Below, piece after piece: positions 30,151-42,239 of a DNA stretch of 64,000 bases; within the stretch, counting starts at the first letter, position 1; every line of letters starts with the position of its first letter. Position numbers and translations under genes: made by a program. The stretch comes from Calliopum simillimum (taxonomy: Eukaryota > Arthropoda > Insecta > Diptera > Lauxaniidae). Location of the stretch: NCBI GenBank assembly GCA_951812925.1, contig OX638371.1:32028101-32092100 (forward strand), read 5' to 3'. The notes below the pieces were generated by a model that worked only from the letters and a program-made list of their open reading frames with translations, was not told where the DNA came from and searched no databases.

Positions 30151-32873
30151 AAAAACAGAACAGATCTCTAAAGTATAAGCTACCTTTTATATATTCAAAA
30201 AGGGAACCTACCCATTATCTTAAAATCATAGTCTCATATAAGATCCATCTAAATCTCTAAAATATAACCCACCTGTTACAATATGTTTTTTGGTGGAGCA
30301 ACGAATATTACATGTAGCTCACTCGAAATTGCATCGCATGTATCGTAAATTATTTTTCCAATTTTATGCGACCATGCCAAGAAATAAAACATCGAGATAG
30401 GTTGATTTTCGATTATATACAACTAAAAGTCAGAGAGACATGGCGATTTCACCAAAAGAAGCGTATTTAAGTTTTATGTTTATGATTTAAATCCTGGAAA
30501 ATTGTCTTATTTCGAGTTAGGTTGTTTTGTCAAAAGTCCACAGATATCTAAGTTGAACCACTCGCCGCCAGTCTTTTCATTATGTACAACGAAATCAGTG
30601 GGGATTTTTGCATTAATTTTGCTGTTTCTGGAGTTGGTGCGTCATGACTAGGACGACTTACAGATTGACCAGGAGCTAATCGAACATCGATATGTCATCA
30701 CTAAACTATGTTAATGAAACCTTTAGATCATCTAATGGCAAAATGCTAGCGCTATTTTTTAACATATATATAATAAAAAATTTCCTTATATTTTTCATTT
30801 TATTTAGCAATAATAAATTGACAAATAAATTTTTGAATTCAAGTTTTTGACTTTTAAAACCTGCTTGAAGGCATTTTAAAATTTAAACTGGGTATAAAAT
30901 TGTTTATAAATCAGAATTTCATGTTGAATATAAATCAAAATTTCATGTTAAACTTCGGAATAGCCTTATTCCATGGTTTAACTTTTATTATAAATACGGC
31001 AGATAAGGAATACAATTAAAAACATCGTTTTGGCAAAAATAACAGGGCTAACCAATATGTTTGAGGTATTTATGCACAATACAAAAAGTTTTAAAGTGAT
31101 ATCTTTCAGGATGGATTTGGGGTCTGAGAATTATCCATGTAATTGGTATACTGCATGTTTATAATAAGATTAACTAAAGCTGACTGATATTCTTAAGGTT
31201 AAATTCACTTTTGGATCTTAGTTAAGGATCTTAGAAACTTGTGTTATGTATGTATGTACGAGTATTTTAAATATTAAAACTTCCTCGTTTCTTCTCTGTG
31301 AAACCTGATTTCAATTTCTTGCAATCACATATGTACATGCATATGTGCATACATACATTTTTGCGTGTACCTCACCCCAAAAGGACCCCTAACAAATAAT
31401 AATGAAGTCAACATCCAAGCGCTTGTAATATTTTGCATGCAACCAAATGAAGAATTCATTATGTTAACCGTTTGTTACGCTAAATATTTGATAAGAATCA
31501 TCATGTTGTTGTTGAGACGTCGTCACGTTGACATTTCATTTCAGTTCGCATTTGTAACGAACAATGTAGATGTCATGTTGAAAATGTTTGCGCCGTCAAC
31601 AAACGTCAATGCTGCCGCTTTTATGACCTACCTGTTGGCTTGTTGTTTGGTTGTTTTCATTTAAATCGACATTTAAGTTGAATTGGTGCTGTTGATGTTC
31701 TCGTCTGACCCAAAACTACATATGTCCATTGCTGCAAGTCGAAACTACTATTGCAAATAGGGATCCAATGTTTCGTACCTACACGCATGGAGGTCCAACA
31801 AGCCGAAAAATTTATGCAAAATGAATTCAATTAACACCTCGTCTTAATGTTCGACGATTCAGACACGGAAGTAAAGAAAAAAAAAAACACGGAAAGCCAA
31901 AATAAGAGCAGAATGCCTTTCATCGCCCTTGTTGCAGAAATGTCCCTAGCACAGAGTTGTTACGATTGCCACAATTAAAAGGGATCTTAACGTCCTGAGG
32001 GTGCGTTTATTTGGTCACATGCAATCGAACGTCTCCCTCTTTGAAATGCATTGCCTTGCACTTTTTGCGCCACACTTAAACCGGCTGGTAGCTAGCTACC
32101 GCTCGTCATCATCATCATTGTGGACAGGTGAAACATGAAATAAAATGAAATGCTTCCGAAGGTTCATTTCATTTCGTTTGTGCCGTTTGCAGTCGTCTAG
32201 TTATTTATGTGACAAAATTTTGCAAATAATTGGATTGACTGATCAAAGATACGGGTCGAGTAGATACGCATGGGTAGACAAGGTAACGACAACAATAACA
32301 ACAATGGCTAAAAAAGCGCCATTTAATTCAATTAAATACGAATTGCAATTCAATGTTTCAAATCGATTCGCGGTCGTGGTCACTTTTTGTTTCTCAAGCA
32401 TACGATACGTGTACCATGCCCATTGCGGAAACATTGCGTTTTGACATCTTCATGAAATCATAAGCATAAACAGCGAACATCATGTCCGATATCTTTAAAT
32501 TTATGTTCAAACGAATAGCATACGCTAAATGGGGGAGCTGCAATTTTCGAAAATGTAACAAGAGTTAAAAGTTTATGTTTAGGTCGCTTTACGTTAAAGC
32601 CAAGTCAAGAACAAAATTTCCCATATTATGTCTGGATTATGACAAAAGTGAGGGGAAATTCTCTTGATCTCGTGATTAAATCTCGGAGCATAACTTTGTT
32701 TTATCGATAAAGGAGCGCCCTTAACACACTCTTTACTGATCTCAAAACAATCTCCAAGTGGGGTCTGTTATCTCACTTACAAAAGAATTACTTCTCTGCT
32801 CTCCTTAATATGGCTGACGTTGATATTGTGCGATCAACATCTCTTGACGTTCTGCAGGGAGACAAATACGCAT
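30151..32873. other. unassigned sequence
   Basis: There are no recognisable elements. On the minus strand at about 30690-30560 a short piece looks coding-like (LAPGQSVSRPSHDAPTPETA) but I cannot place it. Around 31500-32450 the base composition is less AT-rich, with ATCATCATC and CAACAATAA triplet runs. Confidence 0.4.
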
Positions 32874-33152
32874 CATAATTTTTACTCCACTAGGGTAGTC
32901 AAAAAATTAAAGTATTCAACACTAAATTTCAAACATGAATTACCTTACGTATAACCTACTTGATGGGTCTGTAAAGTAATATTTACAAATATAATGTAGT
33001 TAAATAATGAAGAAACGTTTACTCCGAACTGCCTACAATTGACAATATGTAGAGTAAATTATACTTTCAGAAAATAAATGTGTGACCATTTGGAATTTAT
33101 AATTCTAGTTAAAATTACTTTAATTTTTTTACGCACAAAATTAGTGCCATAA

Positions 33153-35123
33153 TTTTTACTCCACTCGCGTAAGGTAAATATCATAAAAATATATAATCAT
33201 TTTGACAAAAAATTCGCGTTACCCACTCAGAATGACAACATTTCACCTATACATATAATAGCAGATTTAGAACAATACATACAGACAATTGAAGACGAAA
33301 ATGAAAAAGAGGTGACCAGATCTAAATTTGCACACAATATGATGAATTTCATGCGAAAACGTAAGCTAACGTCAAAAGAAAAATTCATTACGCAAATATA
33401 TAAATCAACGAAAAAACTATTAGACAAACATAAAGATCAAATAATTGTGACAACAGCAGATAAAGGTAACAAAACGGTCATGATGTACAAGGAAGAATAT
33501 GAAAACAAAATGAAAAAATTACTTGAAGACAAAAACACGTATAAAACCATACGAATAGATCCGTCACAAAAACTAGAAAGAACAAACAACGATATCGTCA
33601 ATCACTTATACAAAAAAGAATACATAGATAAACGGACCAAATTCAACTTATCCTGCTCAACAGGCAGTGCCCCGAAGTTATATGGCTTACCCAAGATTCA
33701 CAAGCCCGACATGCCACTACGTCCAATTTCATCGTCTGTGAATGTCCCTTGCTACAAATTAGCAAAACATGTAGGTGAAATACTTAAACACATAGTATCA
33801 TCGGATATTAACATCAAAAACACGCTTGAACTTCAAAACAAGATTGAAAATACAACATTGGACACAAATGACAGACTTTTCTCCTTTGATGCGGTGTCGT
33901 TATTTACAAATATACCAACAACATTAGCAATAAGGATTATAATGAATCAATGGACGACGATTGAAAAACACACCAAAATTCCTAAAAGCAATTTTTTAAA
34001 AATTTTAACTTTTTGTCTAAAAGACAACAACTATTTCCAATATAAAAATAAAATATACAACCAAACGTTTGGAATGCCAATGGGTAACCCCCTTTCACCC
34101 ACTATAGCCGATATTGTACTAGATGACCTGATTAAATGTGCAATATTAGATTTAGAAAAAATAGGCATTAAGATAAAATTTCTTGTAAAATACGTTGACG
34201 ACATTTTCACCATTATAGATAAAAATAACTTGACCATGATACTTTCAGCTTTTAATAAATACCACAGCAAGTTGCAATTTACCGTCGAAGAGGAAATAAA
34301 CAACACGCTACCCTATTTAAATACAACAATACACAGGATACAAAACACAATAACATTTAACTGGTACACAAAACCAACAGCATCCGGCAGAATTATAAAT
34401 TTTAATTCAACACAGCCATACAATCAAAAAAGAAATACAGCAAACAACATGATAAAAACCGCACTAACAATAAGCCACACAAATTTTCAAAAACAAAACA
34501 TAGAAAAACTCAAAAAAATTCTACACAAAAACAACTACCCACCAAAATTAATAAATCATCTTATAAATAAAAATCTCAGAAATATACAAAATCCTCAACC
34601 GAACTTAAGAAACAATGATACTGCTGGTCACCCTAAACAATATTTCAGCATACCATATGTACCAAGACTTACAGATGACACAACAGTAAAAAACATTAGG
34701 AAAGAGAACGCAGCATTTGCATACAAGCCAAACAAAACACTTACATCGATATTTACCAACAACAAAGATAAAACAGAGAAATTAAAAGAGAACAACGTCG
34801 TTTACGAAATAAAATGCAACGGAAAAGAAAGGGAAAAGTGCAATGCGATCTACATAGGGACAACAAAACGAGCTTTCGGCATAAGACTAAACGAACACAA
34901 AGCAGACGCAAAACACAAAAGAGAGACCACAGCTTTAGCTAAACATTTAACAGCAACTCAACACACAGCTGATTTCGAAAATTCGAAAATATTAGACAGA
35001 GAACAGAGATATAATGTTAGAATGACGTTGGAGAGCCTTAGAATAAGGCAAAATGCAAAAACAGCTGTGAACGATAGGGAGGACTATAATAATATTAGTC
35101 AGTGTTATAGTGTGATCTTGTAA
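33153..35123 (+). CDS. Penelope-like element protein: reverse transcriptase plus GIY-YIG endonuclease, 5'-truncated
   Basis: The frame is open from 33153 and, counted from GTG 33312, runs 603 codons to TAA at 35123 without a break. There is no convincing native start, so the N-terminus is missing. RT motifs: TADKGNKTV, LYGLPKIHKPDMPLRPISSS, FSFDAVSLFTNIP (motif A Asp), FGMPMGNPLSPTIADI (motif B) and VKYVDDIFTII (YVDD, about codon 295). The C-terminal GIY-YIG nuclease has VVYEIKCN, CNAIYIGTTKRAFGIRLNEH (about codons 495-525) and a final conserved Glu region. RT with a C-terminal GIY-YIG domain defines Penelope-like elements. The protein would copy element RNA primed at nicked DNA. The intact frame suggests a young insertion. 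Confidence 0.95.
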   Translation, partial: FLLHSRKVNIIKIYNHFDKKFALPTQNDNISPIHIIADLEQYIQTIEDENEKEVTRSKFAHNMMNFMRKRKLTSKEKFITQIYKSTKKLLDKHKDQIIVTTADKGNKTVMMYKEEYENKMKKLLEDKNTYKTIRIDPSQKLERTNNDIVNHLYKKEYIDKRTKFNLSCSTGSAPKLYGLPKIHKPDMPLRPISSSVNVPCYKLAKHVGEILKHIVSSDINIKNTLELQNKIENTTLDTNDRLFSFDAVSLFTNIPTTLAIRIIMNQWTTIEKHTKIPKSNFLKILTFCLKDNNYFQYKNKIYNQTFGMPMGNPLSPTIADIVLDDLIKCAILDLEKIGIKIKFLVKYVDDIFTIIDKNNLTMILSAFNKYHSKLQFTVEEEINNTLPYLNTTIHRIQNTITFNWYTKPTASGRIINFNSTQPYNQKRNTANNMIKTALTISHTNFQKQNIEKLKKILHKNNYPPKLINHLINKNLRNIQNPQPNLRNNDTAGHPKQYFSIPYVPRLTDDTTVKNIRKENAAFAYKPNKTLTSIFTNNKDKTEKLKENNVVYEIKCNGKEREKCNAIYIGTTKRAFGIRLNEHKADAKHKRETTALAKHLTATQHTADFENSKILDREQRYNVRMTLESLRIRQNAKTAVNDREDYNNISQCYSVIL

Positions 35124-35301
35124 AGTCATAAATGTTTTAATGTTTAATGTTTAATGTTTCTATTGTGTTTTTATTAAAAATTTGTTCATTAAATCAATTC
35201 ATTTCAATGTAAATTTTAATGTAAGTGCATTTTTCTAAGTGTCATTTGTTAAAAATGTTAAAAAATTTATTTTCATTGTAGTTTTTGTTCCAATAAATAT
35301 A

Positions 35302-35340
35302 CCCCTGAGGAAGCCTAAAACCAATAGGCGAAACGTTGGG
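35302..35340 (+). ncRNA. hammerhead-like core at the Penelope 3' end
   Basis: CTGAGGA (35305-35311, fits CUGANGA) is followed by stem II GCCT/AGGC (35313-35316 and 35326-35329) and GAAA (35330-35333). CCC (35302-35304) and GGG (35338-35340) could form stem I, with an extremely short stem III in ACGTT. Such minimal hammerheads are reported in the terminal repeats of Penelope-like elements. Stem lengths here are marginal and activity is uncertain. Confidence 0.6.
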
Positions 35341-35540
35341 AAATAGCGGAATGAAATTGTTTTAATTTTATTTAGCGTTTCAAAAATCTTGTGACCATAA
35401 AGCTCAATGCAACAAATTGATGCAAAAAACACTCATTTCAACTAAATAAATTGGTCAAATAAACTTAAAAATTGACTTTTATAATTTTAGTAACAATTTC
35501 TATTTTTAGACAGACATTTGCTTCATATACAAATTTTATG

Positions 35541-35630
35541 CCTCTTCATCATATGCGCCATTAGCGCAGGAGGATATGTATCTGTCTATCACTCGGAAGG
35601 GCCAGGGTTCGTACCCTAGTGCGGTCAGTT
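35541..35630 (+). repeat. tRNA-like repeat, copy 2 of the CCTCTTCAT-headed family
   Basis: CCTCTTCATC is followed by GCGCCATTAGCGCAGGAGG (A-box-like), then CGGAAGGGCCAGGGTTCGTA and CCCT (B-box/T-arm) and GCGGTCA. The head and the GCGGTC tail link it to the copies on the minus strand at 29.6 and 55 kb. A T-run follows, as in RNA polymerase III terminators. Confidence 0.65.
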
Positions 35631-35928
35631 CTTTTTTTTGTTGTTTTTTTTTTTTGAACTTTGTAGTAAAGTAAATATCACAACAATTTTTTTAAAAAAA
35701 TTGCTAGCAAGCATACATTCTGAAATGCATAAAACAGTAAGATGAAATTTACTTCGGTGTGAAGTTGTCTCTATTCTGACTTGAAATTCTGAGAATTTAA
35801 GTAGCATGTACTATTTTTTTTCTCGTTTACGAGAATATTGCTGTAGTGACTACATTAAATACTGTAAAAACAAAGTGATCATAGATTTAAATTTAAAACA
35901 TTCAATTCATTTCGTTTTCAAATTTTAA

Positions 35929-36012
35929 GACGGTTCATATCTCCGTTTTTTTACCCGTTACGAATCCGTAACGGATGAAAAAGCGGAGATTTGAACCGTC
36001 TGGCACACTGGG
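35929..36012. mobile_element. second, damaged copy of the CCCAGTGTGCC hairpin MITE
   Basis: GACGGTTCATATCTCCG and the right half AAGCGGAGATTTGAACCGTC, then TGGCACACTGGG, match the 18.3-kb hairpin. The outer left end is lost and the centre is shortened. Confidence 0.8.
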
Positions 36013-36042
36013 AATAAATAATAAAAATTTATTTATAAAATA

Positions 36043-36342
36043 ACTGCCATACCTAAATTGGAGCGTCAGGATTTGCGTTATTTAACGTTACACAAAAGCG
36101 TCAAGCGCCATACCGAAATAAAGAGCGTTGCGTTGAAGTCATTTGTTTGTCAAAATCATATTGTTGTTTCTTTTTTTACTTTTCTGCAGCTAACTTCACT
36201 CCATAACGCTTTGTCAAAATTGGAAATTCGAATAGCTCAGTGTTGGACGTTGGCAATTTCGGTATGTGCCATACAAATTGTATGTACATGAGAAATTTTT
36301 GACAGTAAAATAACGCTGACGCTCCAATTTGGGTATGGCAGT
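36043..36342. mobile_element. 300-bp MITE with ACTGCCATACC termini
   Basis: Left ACTGCCATACCTAAATTGGA and right TCCAATTTGGGTATGGCAGT are inverted. Similarity continues inward through GCGTCAG and GTTATTT for about 40 bp with few mismatches. It carries no gene and I see no clear target duplication. Confidence 0.85.
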
Positions 36343-38453
36343 AATGAAATTGTATTACTTCAATTGCAAAACGTTTACAACAATGGGTTTCGCTCAGTGT
36401 ATTTTTTTACCAACGCTTAAAATTTTACATTTAATGGGGAAACCTAAACGGAATGGCAGATTTTTATGCACTTCGAATTCATTTTATTTAGTTCAAGCAC
36501 GATAATTTATGTCTTACTTCATTAATTTCTTCATTTAATATTTTTTTTTTTATGAAGGACATCATCGTAACTTACGCCTCAATTACATATCCGAACAGGT
36601 CGTAATAAGCGTCAAAAACGCATCACTTGAGCGCACAGAAAACGCATTTACATTAAAATGCAAATTTGAAGCGCGCTGATCTTACGGCTGCTGCCTCCGA
36701 TCGCTTGCATAGTGGCTGGCCATTTGTGATTCCATTGACATTTCAAAATCATAACCATAATCGTCATTATCATTATCGTTATCACCACATATGCTCGCGC
36801 GCATTATCCGCGCAGCAGACAAAAAGCAGACGATCAAATAAATTTGCATATAAATTGCGGAACACTAGACGCTCCAAGCGGAATAACACTAACATAGAGA
36901 GAGCGTTCCTGATGATGATTTCGAAGAATGGTCGTCGTCCACTAAAAGTCCACTTAAAGAAATTACTGCATCTCGAAACTCAACGAAAGCAATTTCGTTA
37001 TTTATGATCAGAATCAGGACAAAAATTGTGGTTGTGCGCGCGATCTTTGAAATAAAGATGCAGTCATGAACTGAAAAGCGATAATCCAATTAGCCCAGAA
37101 GACATTTGAAACAAGAAAAAGCACTTGCTCCAATGTGATGCCATTTGTGCTGGCTGCGGCGGAGCATTGGAATAAAATGTGATATACAATAAATTTTCTA
37201 TTCATGATGATGCTAATATTTTTGAGTTGGTTAATAATGTTTAATGGCTTAAGGGGTAAATTGTGGTCTTTTAAAGTAAATGGCTCATTAGTTGTTCAGA
37301 CCAAAAAAACAAAAAAAAAAACAGCTGATTTGTTTTGAAAACCTTAATGTGATCATATTGAATAAATGCATCTTTATCATATTCCGACAATTGCCAATGA
37401 TATGATATACTTTTGAACATAAGACATAATTTCGAGTTATTAACGGAAACCGAGTCGACAGAATAACTCAGACATATAAACCAAAAAATAAGCTCGTACT
37501 TCTCCTGAAAATTCCCATACTATAAATAAACACGTCACAACCAACTCTTCCATCCAAACAAAAAAAAAAAAGATCAAGTTTCTTTCTTCGTATAAACGTT
37601 GTATCATTTAATATTGGGGACAGAAAACAGAAACATTTTCTCATGAGTATTGATTTAAAGATTTTTATGTGATCGCATCCAACATTCAAACTCATATGAT
37701 TATCTTGTTATTGTATTGTTCCGCGTAAAGATGATCGGCTCTGAAGTTGATCGTTCCATTAAACAAAATCAACGTAATCTGCTCATTTGGGCGTATATAC
37801 GTGATGACATGATCAATCTATCGTTAATAAATCAAATGCATTTTTTTGTTGTTTTTAATCCAATTAGGATAGATCTGGAAAATAGAAGAAAAAAAAATGC
37901 TTATATCTTTAAAATGTGTAAAATTAAAAAAAAAAAAAAATTTAAGTGGCCTTGATCGTAAAAATGATCATATGAAATTGAAATAGAAACGATAATTTCA
38001 CATAACATACTCATACGTTTATGGGTCAGATAAAGTCTATTCAATAGTTTTGTGCATGAGTTCATAACTTAATCTTTATTTTTTTGGAATTATGGGCTTG
38101 TTTTTGATAATCCCAATTTGCGCTCCATTGGATGAGATAAAGTTTGGGATGTGGGAGCTTTAAAACATTTTGTTGCTATGATATTTTTTTTATTTTTTAG
38201 AACAAAGGTAACCAATAACTTTTTTACTTTTAGAGTTGAACATTCGATGCTCATCAGTTCAAGAGGTATACATATAAATTACAGTGTAGAGCTCCAATTG
38301 TTTTCAAATTATTTCAGTGAGTAGCTCCAGTTATTTTGAAATTATTTTAAAAATTTTATTTTAAAATTTGTTTATTAAAACAAAACATAACATGTATTAC
38401 ACTTCTTACAAAAGCTTGTCTTACAATTTTATGAAATTAAGAACAAAGTAAAA
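36343..38453. other. unassigned sequence
   Basis: 36600-37150 is richer in G+C, with CATTATC/CGTTATC repeats; it could be single-copy host DNA but carries no frame I can support. The rest is AT-rich without recognisable features. Confidence 0.4.
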
Positions 38454-38880
38454 TTAAGTGTAGTGTGTGTTGTACTCTCTTCGCTCCGCAGCCATTACTA
38501 TTCTTTTACGGTCTTGGGGTGAGTTTATCTTCACCACTCGTTTTTCCAAGAGGATCGTCCCTATCATTCCATTTATGTCTTGATGACATATAGGACATCT
38601 ATGATTTTCAGCTGAAGCAATATGATTTATGCAATTATTCTCTAAACATCTGTGCCAATCAGATGCATCTTGTAAAACAACATTTTCATCACTTTCTTTG
38701 GAAGAAGCGTAGCTAGTAATCGACTTGCGTCTATAAGTCTTCTTTTTTGCTCTTGTTATTATAACCAAATTTATTGTTTTCTGCTAGTCAACATTTTCGG
38801 ATGAAAATAGCATCCTTGCCGTTTGTTTTCTTGCGTTCGTCTTAGAAGTTTTCAGTGTCATTGGTGCGATTTCTTTAAAA
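38454..38880 (-). pseudogene. possible pogo/Tigger-like transposase C-terminal tail
   Basis: The minus strand reads PENVFKEIAPMTLKTSKTNA, then ARMLFSSENVD and a stop. An open frame (38768-38454) follows with TRAKKKTYRRKSITSYASSK, a Cys/His stretch HRCLENNCINH...HRCPICHQDI, and a basic end. The 'SPExxxPxPKxxPRKxxxRxRKxGxxxxLT' style followed by a small zinc-like motif recalls the C-terminus of pogo/Tigger or jerky-type DDE transposases. No DDE core is present, so the call is weak; the zinc-like Cys/His pattern itself is clear. Confidence 0.33.
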
Positions 38881-38959
38881 ACATTTTCAGGGTTTTCTAA
38901 CATTAACCTCAAACTAATCATGTAAAAATTAAACTAGCATGGCCAAACATTAAATACCC

Positions 38960-39790
38960 TACACTGCAGTATTTCGAAAATTTTGAATAAATCTAAGGTG
39001 CCACGCCCTCTTTTCTGAGTTCACCCAGGTTTTGCCCAGAGCTTACATTCATAGCCCTTAGTGTTTGGGTGAAATTTAGTTGGATTATCTCAAAAAACTC
39101 TTTCAGATTAGCATTTTTAAACTTTTGATTATATGGGAGTTGCCACACCCTCTTGTCCGATTTCGCCCTGCTTTCGCTGGGAGCCCGTATTTATTGTTCT
39201 TAGTATCTGATGGAAGTTTGGTCAGATTTTCTCAAAAACACTTTCAGTGTAGCATTTTGAAATTTTTGCCTGTATGGAAGGTGCTACGCCCTCTTGTCCG
39301 AGTCCACTCATTTTTTGCTGAGAGCGTTCATTTATAGTTCCTAGTGTTTCGGTGAAATTTAGTTGGATTATCTCGAAAAAACTCTTTCAGTATAGTATTT
39401 TGGAACTTTTGATTATGATTTTGCTCAAAGCTGGCGCTTATCATTCCTAGTATATATGTGTACTTTGGTTTCATTATCGTGAGTTGCATTTTGAATATAT
39501 TTTTTGTATGGGCGGTAGACGTTTTCGTTGACCGATTTCGCTCATTTTTAATCCCTCGAGCTTACTTTGACGACAAAAGCAGAGTACTAAATTTAATTGA
39601 ATAATCTTGCTCAGTTTTCCCAAAAAATGTGTTTCTACGCACAGATAGCCAGTCAGTCATCCAGACTGCCAGTCAGCCCAACAGACGTACATAACTATAT
39701 CGACTCAGGAGGTGACGCTGATCAAGAATTTTTATACTTTTCCATACCTGCCACGCCTCCTCCTCTGCATTTTCTAAATATCTAGCGAAC
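38960..39790 (+). repeat. ~140-bp tandem unit (x3-4) plus 300-bp dispersed tail, copy 1
   Basis: Units share GGTGCCACGCCCTCTTGTCC, TTGGATTATCTCAAAAA, and ACTTTCAGTATAGCATTTT. The tail (39480-39790) has TTGACCGATTTCGCTCATTT, ATCTTGCTCAGTTTTCCCAA, a CAGCCAGTCAG run and GACTCAGGAGGTGACGCTGA. The same tandem-plus-tail arrangement recurs at 50430-51145, and the tandem units alone recur inverted at 42240-42605. The tail resembles a repeat I have seen widely in flies, whose family name I cannot give. Confidence 0.8.
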
Positions 39791-40293
39791 GAAGCAATAT
39801 TTCTATATTTTTTTTAGAAAACTTTTAGCAGGGAATTAAAATTGCCATCTAAGTGGCTTTTTCAAACAATTTAAAAAATATTTCTTATACCAAAAATTTT
39901 GAAACAAAAAAGAAAAAAAAGCAAAAAAAATAATTCTTGTGTTGTTTTACTCTTTTGCCTATAACTTTCTTTGAGTTCAAGAAATGTAAAGCTATTGCTG
40001 CATATAAAAAGAAAGAAGATACAATTTCTTTTAAAATGATTTATTCAAAAATTGACCGAAATATGGCCACTCAATCGTATCAATTTTGTTTATGCGGTCG
40101 AAAAATGGTTTTTATTCAAAACCAAGGCCTCTTACAAAAAAAGTGTATCAGGCAAAAAATGCTTAAATATATGATTTTACGTCACGAGTAGTACGTTCAC
40201 TGATGCGGCGATTCAACCCCAGATTTGGTGGAACCTACTCTCAAAAAGGAATTGTAAGCTTTGCAAAAATGACAAACTTCACTATATACCTTT

Positions 40294-41677
40294 CACGGTG
40301 TGCCTTAACCCGTTCTAAATCGGACGTCGTAGCACATCAAATTTTTTTCCAGATTCTGTTTACTTATCGTTCAAATGATGTATAAAAAAATTTTCACTCG
40401 TGACTCCTCGACTAAATTTTGAGATAATCGCTTTTCCAATTGGGGCATTTTCCCATACAAAAAGAAAAAAAAAATTTTTTTAACTACATTAAACAAAAAT
40501 TAAAATAATAACAATCGATGTGCTTTGCGATGCTAAACGTGAATCCAACCTCAGAATTGCTCTATCGTGTATAGTTTATGAGATATTGTAACCTAAAGAC
40601 CAAAAAAAGTCGTTTTTTGCCATTTTTTGAAGCTATATAACTATGTAACATATCATTTATTCGTCAAATTTGGCTTCAATACTTGAAAGCCCTAATCTTT
40701 TCATTTAAAACCTAATTTAAATTGTATTAATATCTTCATGCTTCTAAGAGATATCGTAGACCGAAATATTGTCAAAACGGGTTTTTTACACTTTTGTGTC
40801 TTTTAAGGTTAGGATATCTTTGAAGAAAAAAAAGATATCAACATATATTAAATTAGGTTTTAAAGGCAAAGATTAGGACTTTAAAGTTGCTTACCAGATT
40901 AAACGAAATTAAAATTTCTTTCACATTTTAAACATGTTCAACGAACCGACCATTTCAAAATTCAGCCGTATGCCATACACGTAACAACACTAGGGGTGTC
41001 AAACGGCTGAATTTAGAAGTAGTCGGTTCGTTGAACATGTTTAAAATGTAAAAGAAATTTTGATTTCGTTTAATCTGGTAAGCAACTTTAAAGTCCTAAT
41101 CTTTGCCTTTTAAACCTAATTTAATATATGTTGATATCTTTTTTTTCTTCAAAGATATCCTAACCTTAAAAGACACAAAAGTGTTAAAAACCCGTTTTGA
41201 CAATATTTCGGTCTACGATATCTCTTAGAAGCATGAAGATATTAATACAATTTAAATTAGGTTTTAAAGGAAAAGATTAGGGCTTTCAAGTATTGAAGCC
41301 AAATTTGACGAATAAATGATATGTTACATAGTTATATAGCTTCAAAAAATGGCAAAAAACGACTTTTTTTGGTCTTTAGGTTACAATATCTCATAAACTA
41401 TACACGATAGAGCAATTCTGAGGTTGGATTCACGTTTAGCATCGCAAAGCACATCGATTGTTATTATTTTAATTTTTGTTTAATGTAGTTAAAAAAATTT
41501 TTTTTTCTTTTTGTATGGGAAAATGCCCCAATTGGAAAAGCGATTATCTCAAAATTTAGTCGAGGAGTCACGAGTGAAAATTTTTTTATACATCATTTGA
41601 ACGATAAGTAAACAGAATCTGGAAAAAAATTTGATGTGCTACGACGTCCGATTTAGAACGGGTTAAGGCACACCGTG
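40294..41677. mobile_element. 1,384-bp near-perfect foldback element
   Basis: Left arm 40294-40969 and right arm 41003-41677 are inverted copies of about 675 bp that differ at only a few positions, around a 33-bp centre. Outer ends are CACGGTGTGCCTTAACCCGT and its reverse complement. CTTT repeats directly outside both ends (40290-40293 and 41678-41681). Each arm also has internal inverted symmetry (AAAACCTAATTTAA near 40710 and TTAAATTAGGTTTTAAAGGC near 40845). No gene is present. High arm identity suggests a recent origin or arm-to-arm conversion. A diverged single arm lies at 49770-50210. Confidence 0.9.
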
Positions 41678-42239
41678 CTTTGCCGGCGAATAAATTACCG
41701 ACAATTGGAAGAAAATTGTTCAATTTCTTATGAAATTGATTTCAAGTAAAAACGTAAAAAATACTGCGTAGCTTATGTTGGCTTTAAAAATCATCTTAGG
41801 GAGTCGTTTACCGACGCTGCGGATCATTTACGGATTCATTTTGGGGAGTCGCTTGCAATCAAATTCGCAGAATCGCTTGAGTATTCATACTAAGGAGTTA
41901 TTTGCGGATTCTTCTAAATGACTTAAAACTACAGGACAGTTTTTCCTGAACAAACCAACGCCTGAGACGAAAATACTATCTCGCGGGTGACTTATTTGAT
42001 CACCTCGGTAATTAAAATATGATTTTTCCGCGATTAAAAATGTATGCTGCGGAAATTTCTAAAATCGAGCTTTTATCAATGAAAACAATGTGACTGTGTT
42101 GCCAAAAAGATTAAAACCCTTAAGGAGAAGCCAATAGGTAAACATATTTTCAATAAGTGAAAGAATTAGAAAAATCGCAATTTTAAGCAGAAAATCGTCA
42201 TTATGGCAACGCTAGTAGCGATATTAAATACAAGCTCTG

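Noticed and set aside
30560..30700. Coding-like minus-strand piece (LAPGQSVSRPSHDAPTPETA)
   Set aside because: No family recognised with confidence; two frames compete and stops are close.
31365..32444. Two 99-aa frames as host exons
   Set aside because: No splice-consistent neighbours or domain; kept as unassigned.
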